Position numbers and translations under genes: made by a program
Shown: piece by piece, positions 38,269 through 48,445 of the stretch
Layout of the letters: each line of letters starts with the position of its first letter
Position numbering within the stretch: position 1 is the first letter of the stretch
Notes under the pieces: model-generated
Databases searched by the model: none
What the model saw: the letters and a program-made list of their open reading frames with translations, nothing else
Told to the model about the DNA's origin: nothing
NCBI GenBank assembly: GCA_913056365.1
Contig: CAJXLT010000002.1
Location: 186,001 to 250,000, forward strand
Direction of reading: 5' to 3'
Origin: an uncultured Paenibacillaceae bacterium
Lineage (GTDB): Bacteria; Bacillota; Bacilli; Paenibacillales; K13
Length of the DNA stretch: 64,000 nt

Positions 38269-39787
38269 CCTTTCGGCGATTGTGTAATGGGATAGCTTCC
38301 TCTTCATTATACCGTTCCTGATTTCCCGCGTTCAAGTCCTTAACGATGAGGCATGTTCCCGGAAGCTCCAAGCGGTCGCCTTGCTGCAATCGAGTTAGCT
38401 TGTAAGGAGCCAGCCATTCCCCATTCACACGTGTCCCATTCCGTGAGCCCAAATCCTGGACAGACCAACCCTGCTCAGCATGCCAATGGAACTCTACATG
38501 GGTCGAGGAAATCCCCGGCTCTTCCAGCAGCAAATCTGACTCCGCTACTGATCTCCCCAGTACAGTACCCGATTGCGCAATCGTATGAAGCGTATCTGCT
38601 TGCACTCCTTCCTGTTCAAGGACAAGGAATGGCTGTGGCGCCCACTCCTCATCAGATAACAATACAGTTGCGGGAGTGCTTGCAGGTGCATCCCTTGTGG
38701 ACGGAGGAGCTTCTGCAGCACTCGATGGATGGTCATGATCTGCAACTACCGCTTCACTCGACTTCAATATGACTGTCTGATTCGGAAGCTGTTCATAGTA
38801 TTCCGCTTCCGGCAGAACAGCGTCGAAGCTTTCCCAGCCTTCCTCCTCCGTATGAACCAACACTACTTTGTTGCGTGTCCAAGGGAGCTTGCCGAATAAC
38901 AACAACATGACCGCAATGCCGCATGCTAGGCAAGCATACAGTATCATCTCCGTAGGCTTCCACCAGAAAACCTGCAATAAGATGATAACGGCAACTGCCG
39001 CAAGCGCAACGCGAACCCACAATTCTCGTTGACGCCACCACGGAATCCCGTTATCCGTCGAAGCGGATTGTCGATTGTCCGTTCCCCTACTGTCCTGCCG
39101 CAGTTCCTCGGATGGGAACAATCTATCGGCATGTGCTGCGTTCAGTGATGAGCTATCTCCAATATGCTCTTGTTTTGCTGGAGGCTGATCTGTCACGGCA
39201 TAAATCACAGCATCACGAGAAGGCTTGCCCGGTGTACCTTCGAGAAGTAGCTTCAATCTCTTGTGCACTGATTCAGCTGTGCAGCCCGGGCTTTGCAGCA
39301 GCGCGAGCAATTCAGCGACTCCGCGGCCATTCTCAACCTGCAAGTAAGCTGTCCATCTCACAGCTAACTTAAGCAGCGCCTCTCCAATATTATCCGTATG
39401 CGGTACAGCGAGCGGCAAGTATACAAGCTGCGGTCTCCCTTCGAGTTCGAAGATAACCTCCTCAGCTAATACAAAGTTGCGTTCCAGCAGCATATGCGCT
39501 CTCGCTGATAGCAAGATGCTCGTCACATCATACAGCAGCTTATAATATTGCGCTAACGTCAGACCGCTGCGTCCTAACTGCCTGCTTATGGGCTGCCGCT
39601 CCCGCAAGTAACAGCGAAATCGACTCCTATCTGCATCGGAATCGAGGACAGCCGGCATCAAGCCGGTAATTTCATTCTCTCGCAGCATTGCCGCTTGCAA
39701 TTCAGATAGATGATCTGCATCGTTCGAGAATTGTCCAGTAATTAATAAGCAAGGCTCGCGCAAGCGATCGTAATCAAATCGCAGCAT
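38261..39787 (-). CDS. FHA domain protein with DUF6382-like N-terminus (Tad locus)
   Basis: C-terminal FHA: GTVLGRSVAESDLLLEEPGISSTHVEFHWHAEQGWSVQDLGSRNGTRVNGEWL; two TM in the middle. Confidence 0.85.
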   Translation of the reverse strand: MLRFDYDRLREPCLLITGQFSNDADHLSELQAAMLRENEITGLMPAVLDSDADRSRFRCYLRERQPISRQLGRSGLTLAQYYKLLYDVTSILLSARAHMLLERNFVLAEEVIFELEGRPQLVYLPLAVPHTDNIGEALLKLAVRWTAYLQVENGRGVAELLALLQSPGCTAESVHKRLKLLLEGTPGKPSRDAVIYAVTDQPPAKQEHIGDSSSLNAAHADRLFPSEELRQDSRGTDNRQSASTDNGIPWWRQRELWVRVALAAVAVIILLQVFWWKPTEMILYACLACGIAVMLLLFGKLPWTRNKVVLVHTEEEGWESFDAVLPEAEYYEQLPNQTVILKSSEAVVADHDHPSSAAEAPPSTRDAPASTPATVLLSDEEWAPQPFLVLEQEGVQADTLHTIAQSGTVLGRSVAESDLLLEEPGISSTHVEFHWHAEQGWSVQDLGSRNGTRVNGEWLAPYKLTRLQQGDRLELPGTCLIVKDLNAGNQERYNEEEAIPLHNRRKDE

Positions 39788-39800
39788 GGGTTCCTCCTGT

Positions 39801-40322
39801 TCATTCGAATATATGGCGCAAATAGAGCAATACGGCTCCTGGTGCTGCTGCCAGCATCAAGGGCATCTTCGCCACCCGCTGCCGGCTTGGACCACTTAAC
39901 CAAGCTCGGTCTCTCGTACTGACAAGCAACAGCAGCTGTAAGCACCAATTGCGCATCCGTTTCGTCCTATGCTCTTCCCAAATCAACCACACAATACCGA
40001 TGCAACCAGCAAGCAGAATCGTATATCCCCATAACAAAATCGCATGCCAAGCGCCTATCCATGCACCTGCAGCCCAAAACAGCTTAACATCTCCTGCCCC
40101 AACTGCCCGGAACAAATAAAACGGAAGCGTAATTGCCAATCCAATCCCCATTCCTAAGCATGACGACTGAAGCCCTGTCCATCCATCACTCGATACTTGC
40201 AATGTGACTCCCGCAATGGCGAAGCCGCAAGTCAGCCAGTTCGGAATTTTGCGCTCCTTCAAATCCGTCCATAGTGCCAGACTCCATAACAGGGTGAAGC
40301 CTGCCCCAATCAGCATCCCCAT
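39801..40322 (-). CDS. tadV: Prepilin peptidase (A24 family, TadV/CpaA-like)
   Basis: WTDLKERKIPNWLT, GAGDVKLFWAAGAWIG. Confidence 0.8.
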   Translation of the reverse strand: MGMLIGAGFTLLWSLALWTDLKERKIPNWLTCGFAIAGVTLQVSSDGWTGLQSSCLGMGIGLAITLPFYLFRAVGAGDVKLFWAAGAWIGAWHAILLWGYTILLAGCIGIVWLIWEEHRTKRMRNWCLQLLLLVSTRDRAWLSGPSRQRVAKMPLMLAAAPGAVLLYLRHIFE

Positions 40323-40326
40323 CCGA

Positions 40327-40884
40327 TCAGCCCCCCTCCCCTGTCCATAAGCGTTCATAGGCATGCGCGTGCAAGTCTACATCTCTAGAGAAGAACGGAA
40401 CGTGCAATCGGTGGGTATACACCAGATGTACGCCGAACATTCTTGATCCAGTTCCTTGCCAATCGGGAATAGCAACAGAATGAACGGCAAGCCGAGACGG
40501 GTCCAACAATGTTCGTTCTATATGACTGCGCACTAGTGGCAGCAAGGCTGCCTTCCATACTTCCTCCGTCAATTGTCGGCCCTGAGCACGAACGATTTCC
40601 TGCAAGGGAGCAGGCAAGGAAGCGGCCAGCTCTTCCAGTCGTGTCAGGAATGATGGCTCTTGAATGAAGGTAAGCACATACGCATTCGCTGCGATTTCCT
40701 TCACAGTTTCAGCAGCTGCATGACGCAATGCCAATTGGACCGCAATCGATTGAGCGAAAGACAAGAATAACAACAGCAAAGCAATAATGACAGGCAACAC
40801 AATAGCTGCTTCCAACGTAATGCCGCCATCCGTTCGTTTCCGGAATTGTCTGACCACCTCATCCCCTCCCTTCAGTAAGACCAT
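40327..40884 (-). CDS. TadE-like pilus assembly protein
   Basis: DGGITLEAAIVLPVIIALLLLFLSFAQ class-III-like signal. Confidence 0.75.
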   Translation of the reverse strand: MVLLKGGDEVVRQFRKRTDGGITLEAAIVLPVIIALLLLFLSFAQSIAVQLALRHAAAETVKEIAANAYVLTFIQEPSFLTRLEELAASLPAPLQEIVRAQGRQLTEEVWKAALLPLVRSHIERTLLDPSRLAVHSVAIPDWQGTGSRMFGVHLVYTHRLHVPFFSRDVDLHAHAYERLWTGEGG

Positions 40885-43061
40885 GCCGCTTCCTTCCCGA
40901 TTATGATCTGACCAGGCAGCCGGTCAACGGCTTTTCCTCGCAACTTTGCATGCGCATACGTATAGGCGTCGTGCAAATTCTGACCCGTATTGGCATGAAC
41001 CAGCGTCTGCATCCTTGCTATACACTTCTCAGATTGTGGATGCAACAGTAGAAACATGCGCAAATAATCTTTGTAATCAAATGCTAACGCTTCTGTAAGT
41101 CTCGCTGAAAGCTCCACGCGCTCTCCTTGAACTAGCTTTCTCATATCGTTCAAGGCTTCCGCGGCTCCTTCTGCAAGTGCCCATAGAAACGTAAGCCACG
41201 GTGACAGGAAGGTAAGAACTTGCCGATCCGGTTCAAATAAAGCTTCCACGGTGCGAATGGCCAGCCGCGTCATGAACATCTCAGTGAAGGCAGCACTATG
41301 ATTGGCAGCACAGCTGCCAAGTCCGTAGATGACATATTCCGCTTCCTGATTCGCGAGCATATGCGCTCCTGCGTGAGCCTTCTCATGGGACAGCCCATCA
41401 TACGTGCGGTAAGTAAATTTGTTCATTACAAACTCGCTAACATAGGCTTTGTCACGTGCCCCAAGCATTACGCCTGACAGCTGATCAGCGAGGGAGAATG
41501 CTTGATTGCCTGCTGTTTCGGCTTCCATTGAGTCCAGCTGCTCATCCTCCTGCTCCTGCTCCTCCCCAAAGCCGTTGTATAGCTGATTGTACTGACCCAA
41601 CTGCGCATACACAGTTTGATTCATACCAGGACAATCATAGAACAGCTCCTTCAGCTGACTAAGCGCCTTCTCAGTTCGTTCCTTCTCGGCTTGCTTCTGA
41701 TTCGCTACTTTCGCTTGCTGCCGTTTCCTCTGCTGATCGAAGGAATTCCAAGCATTCCATTCCGACGAAGACTTATCCCGCCACGCTTCACTCAGCTGTA
41801 CTAGCCGATCATGAATCTTGACGAAATCCTTTCCAGTTGCAAGCTCCATTGTGAGGAAGCTCGAGCGCAAGGCGCCGAACTGTCCGACAGTTTCTGCTGC
41901 GCCGATCGCTGTATCTGTGAACAGAGAACCGGGATATACAGATACACTTCGCTCAGCAGCTTCACCCGCTTCTTCAACCTTGCTGCGCAGCTGTTCATTC
42001 CGTTCCCTTGCTTGGTCCAGATGGCGCTCAATCGATTCCAATCGACTCGTTAGCCAATCATAGTGCTCATTGAGCTGAAACTCTACCTCGCCAATTAGCG
42101 CCCAATACCGGATTAATCGATCCAACTGCTCAGACAGCTCTTGCATGCGAACGGATAGGTTACGGATCGCTTCATTCAGTGTAGCGATCCGCTCCCCGAG
42201 CTGACTTATTGCTTGAGCAGCACCAGGGTTCGGTCCCCCTTGCATCGACATCGCCAACTGTTGCATTTGATTTTGCAGCCCCTTTCTGCTCTCTTCTAGC
42301 TCAGATTGCTCTTGTTGCAAGGCTTTCAGCTCTTGGCGGATGACATCGATGTCCAGTAGCCCAATTTGTTCTGCAAGCTCATACAGCTCTGTAAGATTCG
42401 TCGTCAACTGCAGGAACACCGTACTTGTACGACCTTGCGGGGACAGCATTCGTCCTAATTGATCGCTCGTGTCGTCCAATGCCTCTTCACGCTGACGAAT
42501 CAATGATTCGAGCTGCTTCAATGATGAGCGAAGCTGTGAACCATTGCTTAGCTGATTCGCAACACCTTTGTCCTGGAACGGCTCCATAATTCGCAGTACA
42601 TATTCAACAGGAGCACGGTATTTCATCTCCTCCAGCACTTGCGCTTCGAATACTTCCTTGTTCGCGAGTGAATGATCGAACTGGATACTTGTCTCTTGAA
42701 CCTCGATAGGAGAAGCCGACCAGAAGGATGCCGGCTGCAATACGCTCATATTCGCTTCCAATACTTCGTCGAAGACGGATTCTGCCTGCTTCTCATCTAC
42801 GCCATACAGTCCGTATTGCTGCAAATTATGGTCATAAGCGGACAGTGCAGAACGAACGGCTGCTTTCAAGGCAGACTCCGCCTCGCGTTCGGCAGTCCAT
42901 ACTTTTCCGAGTTCTAATAACACAGTTTGAGACAGCAGCAAGGCGGATAATGTGATCATCATCATGACCGATACAGCTCCGGACTCCCCCCGAGCCAGCT
43001 TGCTTATCCAACGCAGCTGCTTGCGCTTTCTTCGTCTCTTGCTCGATCCTCTTGCACGCAT
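40872..43061 (-). CDS. TadG/DUF5702-like membrane protein with long coiled coil
   Basis: ESGAVSVMMMITLSALLLSQTVLLELGKVW N-terminal TM; heptad-rich coiled coil; Tad context. Confidence 0.7.
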   Translation of the reverse strand: MRARGSSKRRRKRKQLRWISKLARGESGAVSVMMMITLSALLLSQTVLLELGKVWTAEREAESALKAAVRSALSAYDHNLQQYGLYGVDEKQAESVFDEVLEANMSVLQPASFWSASPIEVQETSIQFDHSLANKEVFEAQVLEEMKYRAPVEYVLRIMEPFQDKGVANQLSNGSQLRSSLKQLESLIRQREEALDDTSDQLGRMLSPQGRTSTVFLQLTTNLTELYELAEQIGLLDIDVIRQELKALQQEQSELEESRKGLQNQMQQLAMSMQGGPNPGAAQAISQLGERIATLNEAIRNLSVRMQELSEQLDRLIRYWALIGEVEFQLNEHYDWLTSRLESIERHLDQARERNEQLRSKVEEAGEAAERSVSVYPGSLFTDTAIGAAETVGQFGALRSSFLTMELATGKDFVKIHDRLVQLSEAWRDKSSSEWNAWNSFDQQRKRQQAKVANQKQAEKERTEKALSQLKELFYDCPGMNQTVYAQLGQYNQLYNGFGEEQEQEDEQLDSMEAETAGNQAFSLADQLSGVMLGARDKAYVSEFVMNKFTYRTYDGLSHEKAHAGAHMLANQEAEYVIYGLGSCAANHSAAFTEMFMTRLAIRTVEALFEPDRQVLTFLSPWLTFLWALAEGAAEALNDMRKLVQGERVELSARLTEALAFDYKDYLRMFLLLHPQSEKCIARMQTLVHANTGQNLHDAYTYAHAKLRGKAVDRLPGQIIIGKEAAWSY

Positions 43062-43064
43062 GAA

Positions 43065-44105
43065 TCATTGCTCCTCTATATCATGAATGACCACGGTGAT
43101 TCCTCTTGCTTCAAGCTTACGCCGCAAGTGGTCTGGCGGTCCGACTTTGCCGGTTTGTCCTGTTCTGCGGAAAAAATGCCAAACAACACCTGTCACATCT
43201 GGATGACCTTGGATCAGTTCCGCATCCTTCGGAAGCTGAACCTCCTCTAGCTGCTTGGACGTGAACGTCAAGTACGCCTGATGCACAACTCCACTTGCAT
43301 CCAATGCGTCGATACGCCGCTTGCCGTGCGTAGTGTCGAATTGCGTCTCCTTACCCCCAACGACCGTTCGCAAATAAGCGGCTGCTTGTCCATGTCGGGC
43401 GAACGATGCTTGCTCCTCTCTTCCGATAAAGCGCGCAACCGCATCACCTGCACGTCGATTCGTAATTTGCCGATCGCGCAATGCCTTGCCATACCGCACC
43501 GCCAAATCTACATTTCGTATGAATTCCGCCGGTTCAACGATAATAGAAGACGCTCTCGTAGCTAGTCGAAGCTCATCGTTACCTTGTCCGAAAATGACCG
43601 GCATTGTTGCAGCCAACTCCGCCTGCACTGTCCGGCGAATGAGCGAATTGTTGTAGAGCAGCTTCCCTTGAACGGATTCAGGCAGATGATTAGCTGCTTC
43701 AGCTAGCTTGCCGACAGGTCCATTTCCCTCGTTATTGCTATGCTGTGGCAGCGTAACGGAAGCAGAAGCTTCTCCAGTCAGCAGCTTGAAGATCCCCCCG
43801 ACTCCGTCTGCGCCTAATCGCCAATATAAGCTGTTACGGGGAGTATGAGCAGAACCTGTATGCCAGTTACTGTGAGGATGATTCCATGCGAAGGCTGTCC
43901 GTTCTGCCGCTTCATGCGCCGTCTTGCTTAATCCGATAAAGTGATACATATACAATCCTGCCACCATGAAGCAAATAAGACTGAACAGCATAACCGGAAC
44001 GACAATCGACGATTCGAGTATGAAGCTACCACGCTCATTCCTTACCAACAACCGCCAGTGCCGTACAACCAACCTAAGTTGTTCCAGGCTCAAGAATATC
44101 CTCAC
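43065..44105 (-). CDS. TadE-like pilus assembly protein
   Basis: NERGSFILESSIVVPVMLFSLICFMVAGLYMY. Confidence 0.75.
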   Translation of the reverse strand: MRIFLSLEQLRLVVRHWRLLVRNERGSFILESSIVVPVMLFSLICFMVAGLYMYHFIGLSKTAHEAAERTAFAWNHPHSNWHTGSAHTPRNSLYWRLGADGVGGIFKLLTGEASASVTLPQHSNNEGNGPVGKLAEAANHLPESVQGKLLYNNSLIRRTVQAELAATMPVIFGQGNDELRLATRASSIIVEPAEFIRNVDLAVRYGKALRDRQITNRRAGDAVARFIGREEQASFARHGQAAAYLRTVVGGKETQFDTTHGKRRIDALDASGVVHQAYLTFTSKQLEEVQLPKDAELIQGHPDVTGVVWHFFRRTGQTGKVGPPDHLRRKLEARGITVVIHDIEEQ

Positions 44106-44295
44106 CCTCCAGCTTATCCATCTCAGACTGCGTGTTCTCGAACAAGGAATTCACCCATTCGATTATCCACTTTCGGAACACAATCGCTATCGCGACAAGC
44201 ACGGCTATAATGAGCAATATTTCCAGCGTACCTAGCCCGTCTTCCTCTTTCCAGAATCGCTTCCAGCCCGCAGTAAGCTTCTCGCTAACTTTCAT
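44074..44295 (-). CDS. Flp-type (type IVb) pilin
   Basis: EEDGLGTLEILLIIAVLVAIAIVFRKWI; Gly-Leu cleavage with Glu+5. Confidence 0.8.
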   Translation of the reverse strand: MKVSEKLTAGWKRFWKEEDGLGTLEILLIIAVLVAIAIVFRKWIIEWVNSLFENTQSEMDKLEGEDILEPGTT

Positions 44296-45029
44296 CCAAT
44301 ATCACCTCCTTGCATCATCATGACAGCCGGCGCACCCACAATGAGCAGCACAGCTATAAATATCATCATCATCGGAAACAACAGCTTAGAGGAAGCTTCT
44401 TCGCCTAACGTACGCGCCAATAACTTGCGCTCCTCCCACATCTTGACCGAAAGTGTCTGTAAGGAATGCGCCAATTCCGGTCCTCCCCTTCGGTGGTGAA
44501 GCATAAGCGTATGAACAAATAGAGAGATCTCCTGAACAGCACACCGACGCGTTAGCCATTCCATCGCTTCTGTGAAGGAAGCGCCCTTATCCATACGATA
44601 ATGCGCCTCTTGGATAACTGCTCGCAGCACAGGTTGATTGCGATTGGCCGTCTCTTCCTGCTTCGAGCACTTGGCTAACGCTTTGCGCAACGTCTCCCCC
44701 GCCTCAAGAAGTAAGGTCAGCTTCGACAGCACAAGCGGCAGCTCTAGTCGAATAGCCCGTCTATAATGGGCAATGCGTTGATCAAGTGACTTCAACGCAG
44801 CCATAGGAAGCAGTCCCAATACGAGAGCAAGTATGAATAGAAGTGCGACCTGAAATCCTGAAAGTACATATAACACCAGTCCAGCTCCAGCTATATACGC
44901 GAACAGCTTGAGTTTCTGGCGTGAGAATTGCTTAGCTACGCGCTTGGCTTCGCCTACATCGTACAGAAGATGCATTCTCCGGAATACGGCTTGCTCCCAC
45001 AAGACTAGCCAATGTCTCATATTGAACAT
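44292..45029 (-). CDS. tadC: Type II secretion F family protein (TadC-like)
   Basis: LVLSKLTLLLEAGETLRKALAKC...HHRRGGPELAHSLQTLSVKMWEERKLLARTLGEEASSKLLFPMMMIF. Confidence 0.8.
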   Translation of the reverse strand: MFNMRHWLVLWEQAVFRRMHLLYDVGEAKRVAKQFSRQKLKLFAYIAGAGLVLYVLSGFQVALLFILALVLGLLPMAALKSLDQRIAHYRRAIRLELPLVLSKLTLLLEAGETLRKALAKCSKQEETANRNQPVLRAVIQEAHYRMDKGASFTEAMEWLTRRCAVQEISLFVHTLMLHHRRGGPELAHSLQTLSVKMWEERKLLARTLGEEASSKLLFPMMMIFIAVLLIVGAPAVMMMQGGDIG

Positions 45030-45047
45030 TTCGTCTTCCCCCTCCTC

Positions 45048-45788
45048 CTACAGCTCGATCCTCGTTATACGGATCATAATCGCGATAGCTGCAGTCAGCA
45101 GCACGAGCGCACCCATCATGACCATCCATCCAAATCCGCTATAGAGCGGGGCCATATAGTCTGGGGACGCCATTCTCAACAAAACTACAAATACGATGGG
45201 AGTAAAGGCGAGCATCCGAGCTTCGAGCTTCTTCTGTGCGACTAGCACCTGGATTTCTTGACTGACCCTAATGCGTTCACTGATCGTATAGGCAGCACGC
45301 CTTGCAACCTCGATTAAGTTGCCGCCGCTGCGCTTACAGATGATGAATACTTCTGCGAATTCAGCAATCTCTTCGATGCCGGATCGATCCGCGAAATCCT
45401 TCAGTACGCTTTCGGCAGTATCCCCGACTGCCAGACGTCCCACCATCATCTTCAATTCCTTCACGATCGGTATATGTGGGCTTTGATACAGCAGCTGCAT
45501 ATCGTGATACGTTGCTTGCAGCGCACTCTCCACAGATCGTCCTGCTGACAGAGCCGAAGCCAATACGTCCAGCATCTGTTGGAATTGCATGGCAAGACTG
45601 CTCTGCATACGCTGTACACACCAGCTTCTGTACAGTCGCGGAGCAAACCAGAGCACCGGCATGAATAGTAGAGCTGCGTACCAGACATCGAAGAATAGCC
45701 AGCCTGCTCCGAATGCCATGAGCGTGCACATTAAGATGACAGCAACCCATTCCCAAGGCTGCAACCGATATTCACGATAATCTCTCAT
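45048..45788 (-). CDS. tadB: Type II secretion F family protein (TadB-like)
   Basis: FQQMLDVLASALSAGRSVESALQATYHDM...KRSGGNLIEVARRAAYTISERIRVSQEIQVLVAQKKLEARMLAFTPI. Confidence 0.8.
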   Translation of the reverse strand: MRDYREYRLQPWEWVAVILMCTLMAFGAGWLFFDVWYAALLFMPVLWFAPRLYRSWCVQRMQSSLAMQFQQMLDVLASALSAGRSVESALQATYHDMQLLYQSPHIPIVKELKMMVGRLAVGDTAESVLKDFADRSGIEEIAEFAEVFIICKRSGGNLIEVARRAAYTISERIRVSQEIQVLVAQKKLEARMLAFTPIVFVVLLRMASPDYMAPLYSGFGWMVMMGALVLLTAAIAIMIRITRIEL

Positions 45789-47035
45789 CCGGTGTTCATG
45801 CTCCTTCCCTCTCTGCTGCTGCCAATGTGCGCTGGATTCGGCAGATCCAAGCCGGCCAGCTCCAGCTTTCGTCTGCGCTGCAACGGTTCGCCTGTATGCT
45901 GCAGACGGCCATCGCCAGCGCGTGTGAACAGCGGATGCATCTGAACTTGACCGTCTACACAACCGCAAACCTCGTAGATCGCCATCACGTTCCGCTTCCC
46001 GTTCGGCATGCGGGCAAGGTGGATGATGATTTCGATTGCGGAAGCGATCTGCGCGCGAATGACTTCAACCGGAAGCAGAGCACCGCTAAGCACCATCGTC
46101 TCCAATCTGCTGATCATGTCCTGCGGGCTGTTCGCATGACCAGTCGAGAGAGAACCATCGTGACCTGTATTCATCGCCTGCAGCATGTCCAGTGCTTCCG
46201 CCCCTCTGACCTCGCCGACAATAATACGGTCTGGCCGCATGCGTAGCGAAGCGCGTATGAGGTTGCGAATACTGATCTCACCTTTCCCTTCCGAGTTGGC
46301 ATTACGTGTCTCCATACTGACTAGATTCGATACATTGCGAATTTGCAGCTCAGCAGCATCCTCGATGGTCACGATGCGGGAATGACGAGGAATGAAGTCG
46401 GATAAGGCGTTCAAGAAAGTCGTCTTGCCTGAGCCAGTGCCACCGCTGACGAATATGTTATACCCTGCTTGCACGAATACGTTCAGCCATTGACTAGCTT
46501 CATCTGTTAGAGAACCGAGCTCGACAAGCTTATCCATCCGCAGCGGCTGCTCCGGAAATTTCCGAATCGTAAGCACTGGGCCTTTCAACGCAATCGGAGG
46601 CAAGACAACATGTACCCGCGATCCGTCCGGCAATCTGGCATCTACGATAGGCTCCGATTCGTTGACAATTCGGTTCACCTGTCCGACAATCATCTGAATC
46701 AAATCCTCCAGCCGTTCCTGACTCTCGAAGCGATCGGCGATCTGTATGCTCTTGCCAGCGCGTTCTATGAAAATCTCGTCATGCCGGTTGACCATAATTT
46801 CCGTTACTTCTGGATCATCGACGAGCGGCTGCAGCACGTCCAAACCGCGGAACGAAGCATAGATACGCTCGATCAGCCTCTTCTTCTCTTCCAGCGTTAG
46901 CGCAGCGCTCTCTTCACTGTCGAACACTTGCCGCTCAATGAGCCGCAGAATCGCCGACTCGGACATGTCTCCTGTGTCCATCAGTTGATTGCGCACTGCT
47001 TGCTTCAGCACCATCCATAGCTCATTGTTGTTCAT
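45785..47035 (-). CDS. tadA: CpaF/TadA family secretion ATPase
   Basis: VSGGTGSGKTTFLNAL, DPEVTEIMVN, RMRPDRIIVGEVRGAEALDMLQAMNTGHDGSLSTGHANSP. Confidence 0.9.
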   Translation of the reverse strand: MNNNELWMVLKQAVRNQLMDTGDMSESAILRLIERQVFDSEESAALTLEEKKRLIERIYASFRGLDVLQPLVDDPEVTEIMVNRHDEIFIERAGKSIQIADRFESQERLEDLIQMIVGQVNRIVNESEPIVDARLPDGSRVHVVLPPIALKGPVLTIRKFPEQPLRMDKLVELGSLTDEASQWLNVFVQAGYNIFVSGGTGSGKTTFLNALSDFIPRHSRIVTIEDAAELQIRNVSNLVSMETRNANSEGKGEISIRNLIRASLRMRPDRIIVGEVRGAEALDMLQAMNTGHDGSLSTGHANSPQDMISRLETMVLSGALLPVEVIRAQIASAIEIIIHLARMPNGKRNVMAIYEVCGCVDGQVQMHPLFTRAGDGRLQHTGEPLQRRRKLELAGLDLPNPAHIGSSREGRSMNTG

Positions 47036-48264
47036 GCCAGCCCCATCCTCGTACCTCGGAATACCGACAACCTTGCTTCCTCAGACGGATCTCCGGCATG
47101 TGTAATACTTCTTCGTTCTTCCAATGATTCAATTACCTTGCACACCGCTTGTGTGTAGACAGATTGATCTTGTAGCAGTCGGCCGCGATTGCACTTCCAT
47201 GCCGGCACATAAGGAAGCGCAGTGTGAACCCGGTACGGCAAGCGCTCATCAGGCTCGTCAATAGATTGCAGATCCGTCGCTTTACCGTTGATGAACAGCC
47301 ATGCCTTCTCTGGGCGGCGTTCCTTGCGCAGTTGCATGCGCTCCAGCAGATGGGCGGTTTTCTCCCGACAGCCTGTACTTCCGTCCACTAAGCAGATAAC
47401 CGTATCAGCTTGAGACAATGCGTCCTGAGCATGCTTATGCCAAGCACTGGACAAATCGATAATGACGACCTCGTACTGCAAGTTGTCTAGCAGCATACGG
47501 CGTAGCTGGTCTAACTCGTTACCGCCAAACTCCGCATAATCTTCCGGATGTCGCAACGGTTTGACCCAATCACAAGCACCTTCCTGCAATCTTCCTATCG
47601 CTCTTCGCAATGCTTCTTCAGCAAGACTGCTCCCTGCTTCTGAACTGTTCGACTCCCTGGAACGTACAATGTAGAGCCATTCAGCTAACGGATCGTCCGT
47701 CCCGAATAGAGGCATGGAAGGCATGTCCTCCATGTTGAGATACACCGCTTTCCTAGTGCGACCCCACACCTTAGCCAGTGTTAGCGCCAACGTCGTCTTC
47801 CCTGTACCTCCGGCAGCGGAATACACCGCAATTGTACGACCGGATGCCGTATGTTCGCTCAGGCGGTGACGGTGCAAGCTCTCTGCTGTGTGCGCATGCT
47901 TCTGTACTTCTTCAAGCAATGCAGGCAGCGGTTGGTAGGCATACAGACGGCGAGGCTGTCCTGACTCGTTCCCCGATCCATTGCTGGATGCGTTCACGAT
48001 CCTCTCACCTACTAACAACAAACAATCCTGCTGGCCGCCGACCTTCTCTATGACTGGCAGGAACTGAGGTGTACAGAGACAAACATCCCACAGCGGCTTG
48101 CCGCTTACATAACGCTCTAGCTGTTCCGTTGCGGCGAAGGAAGTAACCTTCAAGCTCCGACACCAGTCTGGATGCGTGTGTACAAAGTAGGCGAAGGCTT
48201 GCACGAACTCACGCTCCTCTGAGCATAGAAGCAGATGAAGCACGCGATTATTCGTCACTTGCAT
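47032..48264 (-). CDS. tadZ: TadZ/CpaE-like ATPase (MinD superfamily)
   Basis: AVYSAAGGTGKTTLALTLAKVWG; RBS AAGGAGG; first gene of Tad operon. Confidence 0.8.
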   Translation of the reverse strand: MQVTNNRVLHLLLCSEEREFVQAFAYFVHTHPDWCRSLKVTSFAATEQLERYVSGKPLWDVCLCTPQFLPVIEKVGGQQDCLLLVGERIVNASSNGSGNESGQPRRLYAYQPLPALLEEVQKHAHTAESLHRHRLSEHTASGRTIAVYSAAGGTGKTTLALTLAKVWGRTRKAVYLNMEDMPSMPLFGTDDPLAEWLYIVRSRESNSSEAGSSLAEEALRRAIGRLQEGACDWVKPLRHPEDYAEFGGNELDQLRRMLLDNLQYEVVIIDLSSAWHKHAQDALSQADTVICLVDGSTGCREKTAHLLERMQLRKERRPEKAWLFINGKATDLQSIDEPDERLPYRVHTALPYVPAWKCNRGRLLQDQSVYTQAVCKVIESLEERRSITHAGDPSEEARLSVFRGTRMGLA

Positions 48265-48292
48265 GACATTCCTCCTTTTCTTAAGAAACAAC

Positions 48293-48341
48293 AAAAAAAG
48301 CACACACTGATGGCATCATAGTCATCAGCGGTGCTTCCGCT
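48293..48341 (-). promoter_or_regulatory. Intrinsic terminator with overlapping alternative hairpin in the tadZ leader (attenuator candidate)
   Basis: Minus strand: AGCACCGCTGATG...CATCAGTGTGTGCTTTTTTT; competing AGCGG-AAGCA-CCGCT. Confidence 0.5.
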
Positions 48342-48389
48342 TTGTTGTTTATTGAGTTATATGGGTCATGCTACTTCCTAATCACCAAC

Positions 48390-48418
48390 AGTATAGCCTA
48401 GCTTCCAAGCGTTGACAA
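48390..48418 (-). promoter_or_regulatory. Strong sigma-A-like promoter for tad operon
   Basis: Minus strand TTGTCA-17-TATACT between kinase gene and tadZ. Confidence 0.65.
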
Positions 48419-48445
48419 GTCCTTATTTTCGAAAAAAACAGTCTA

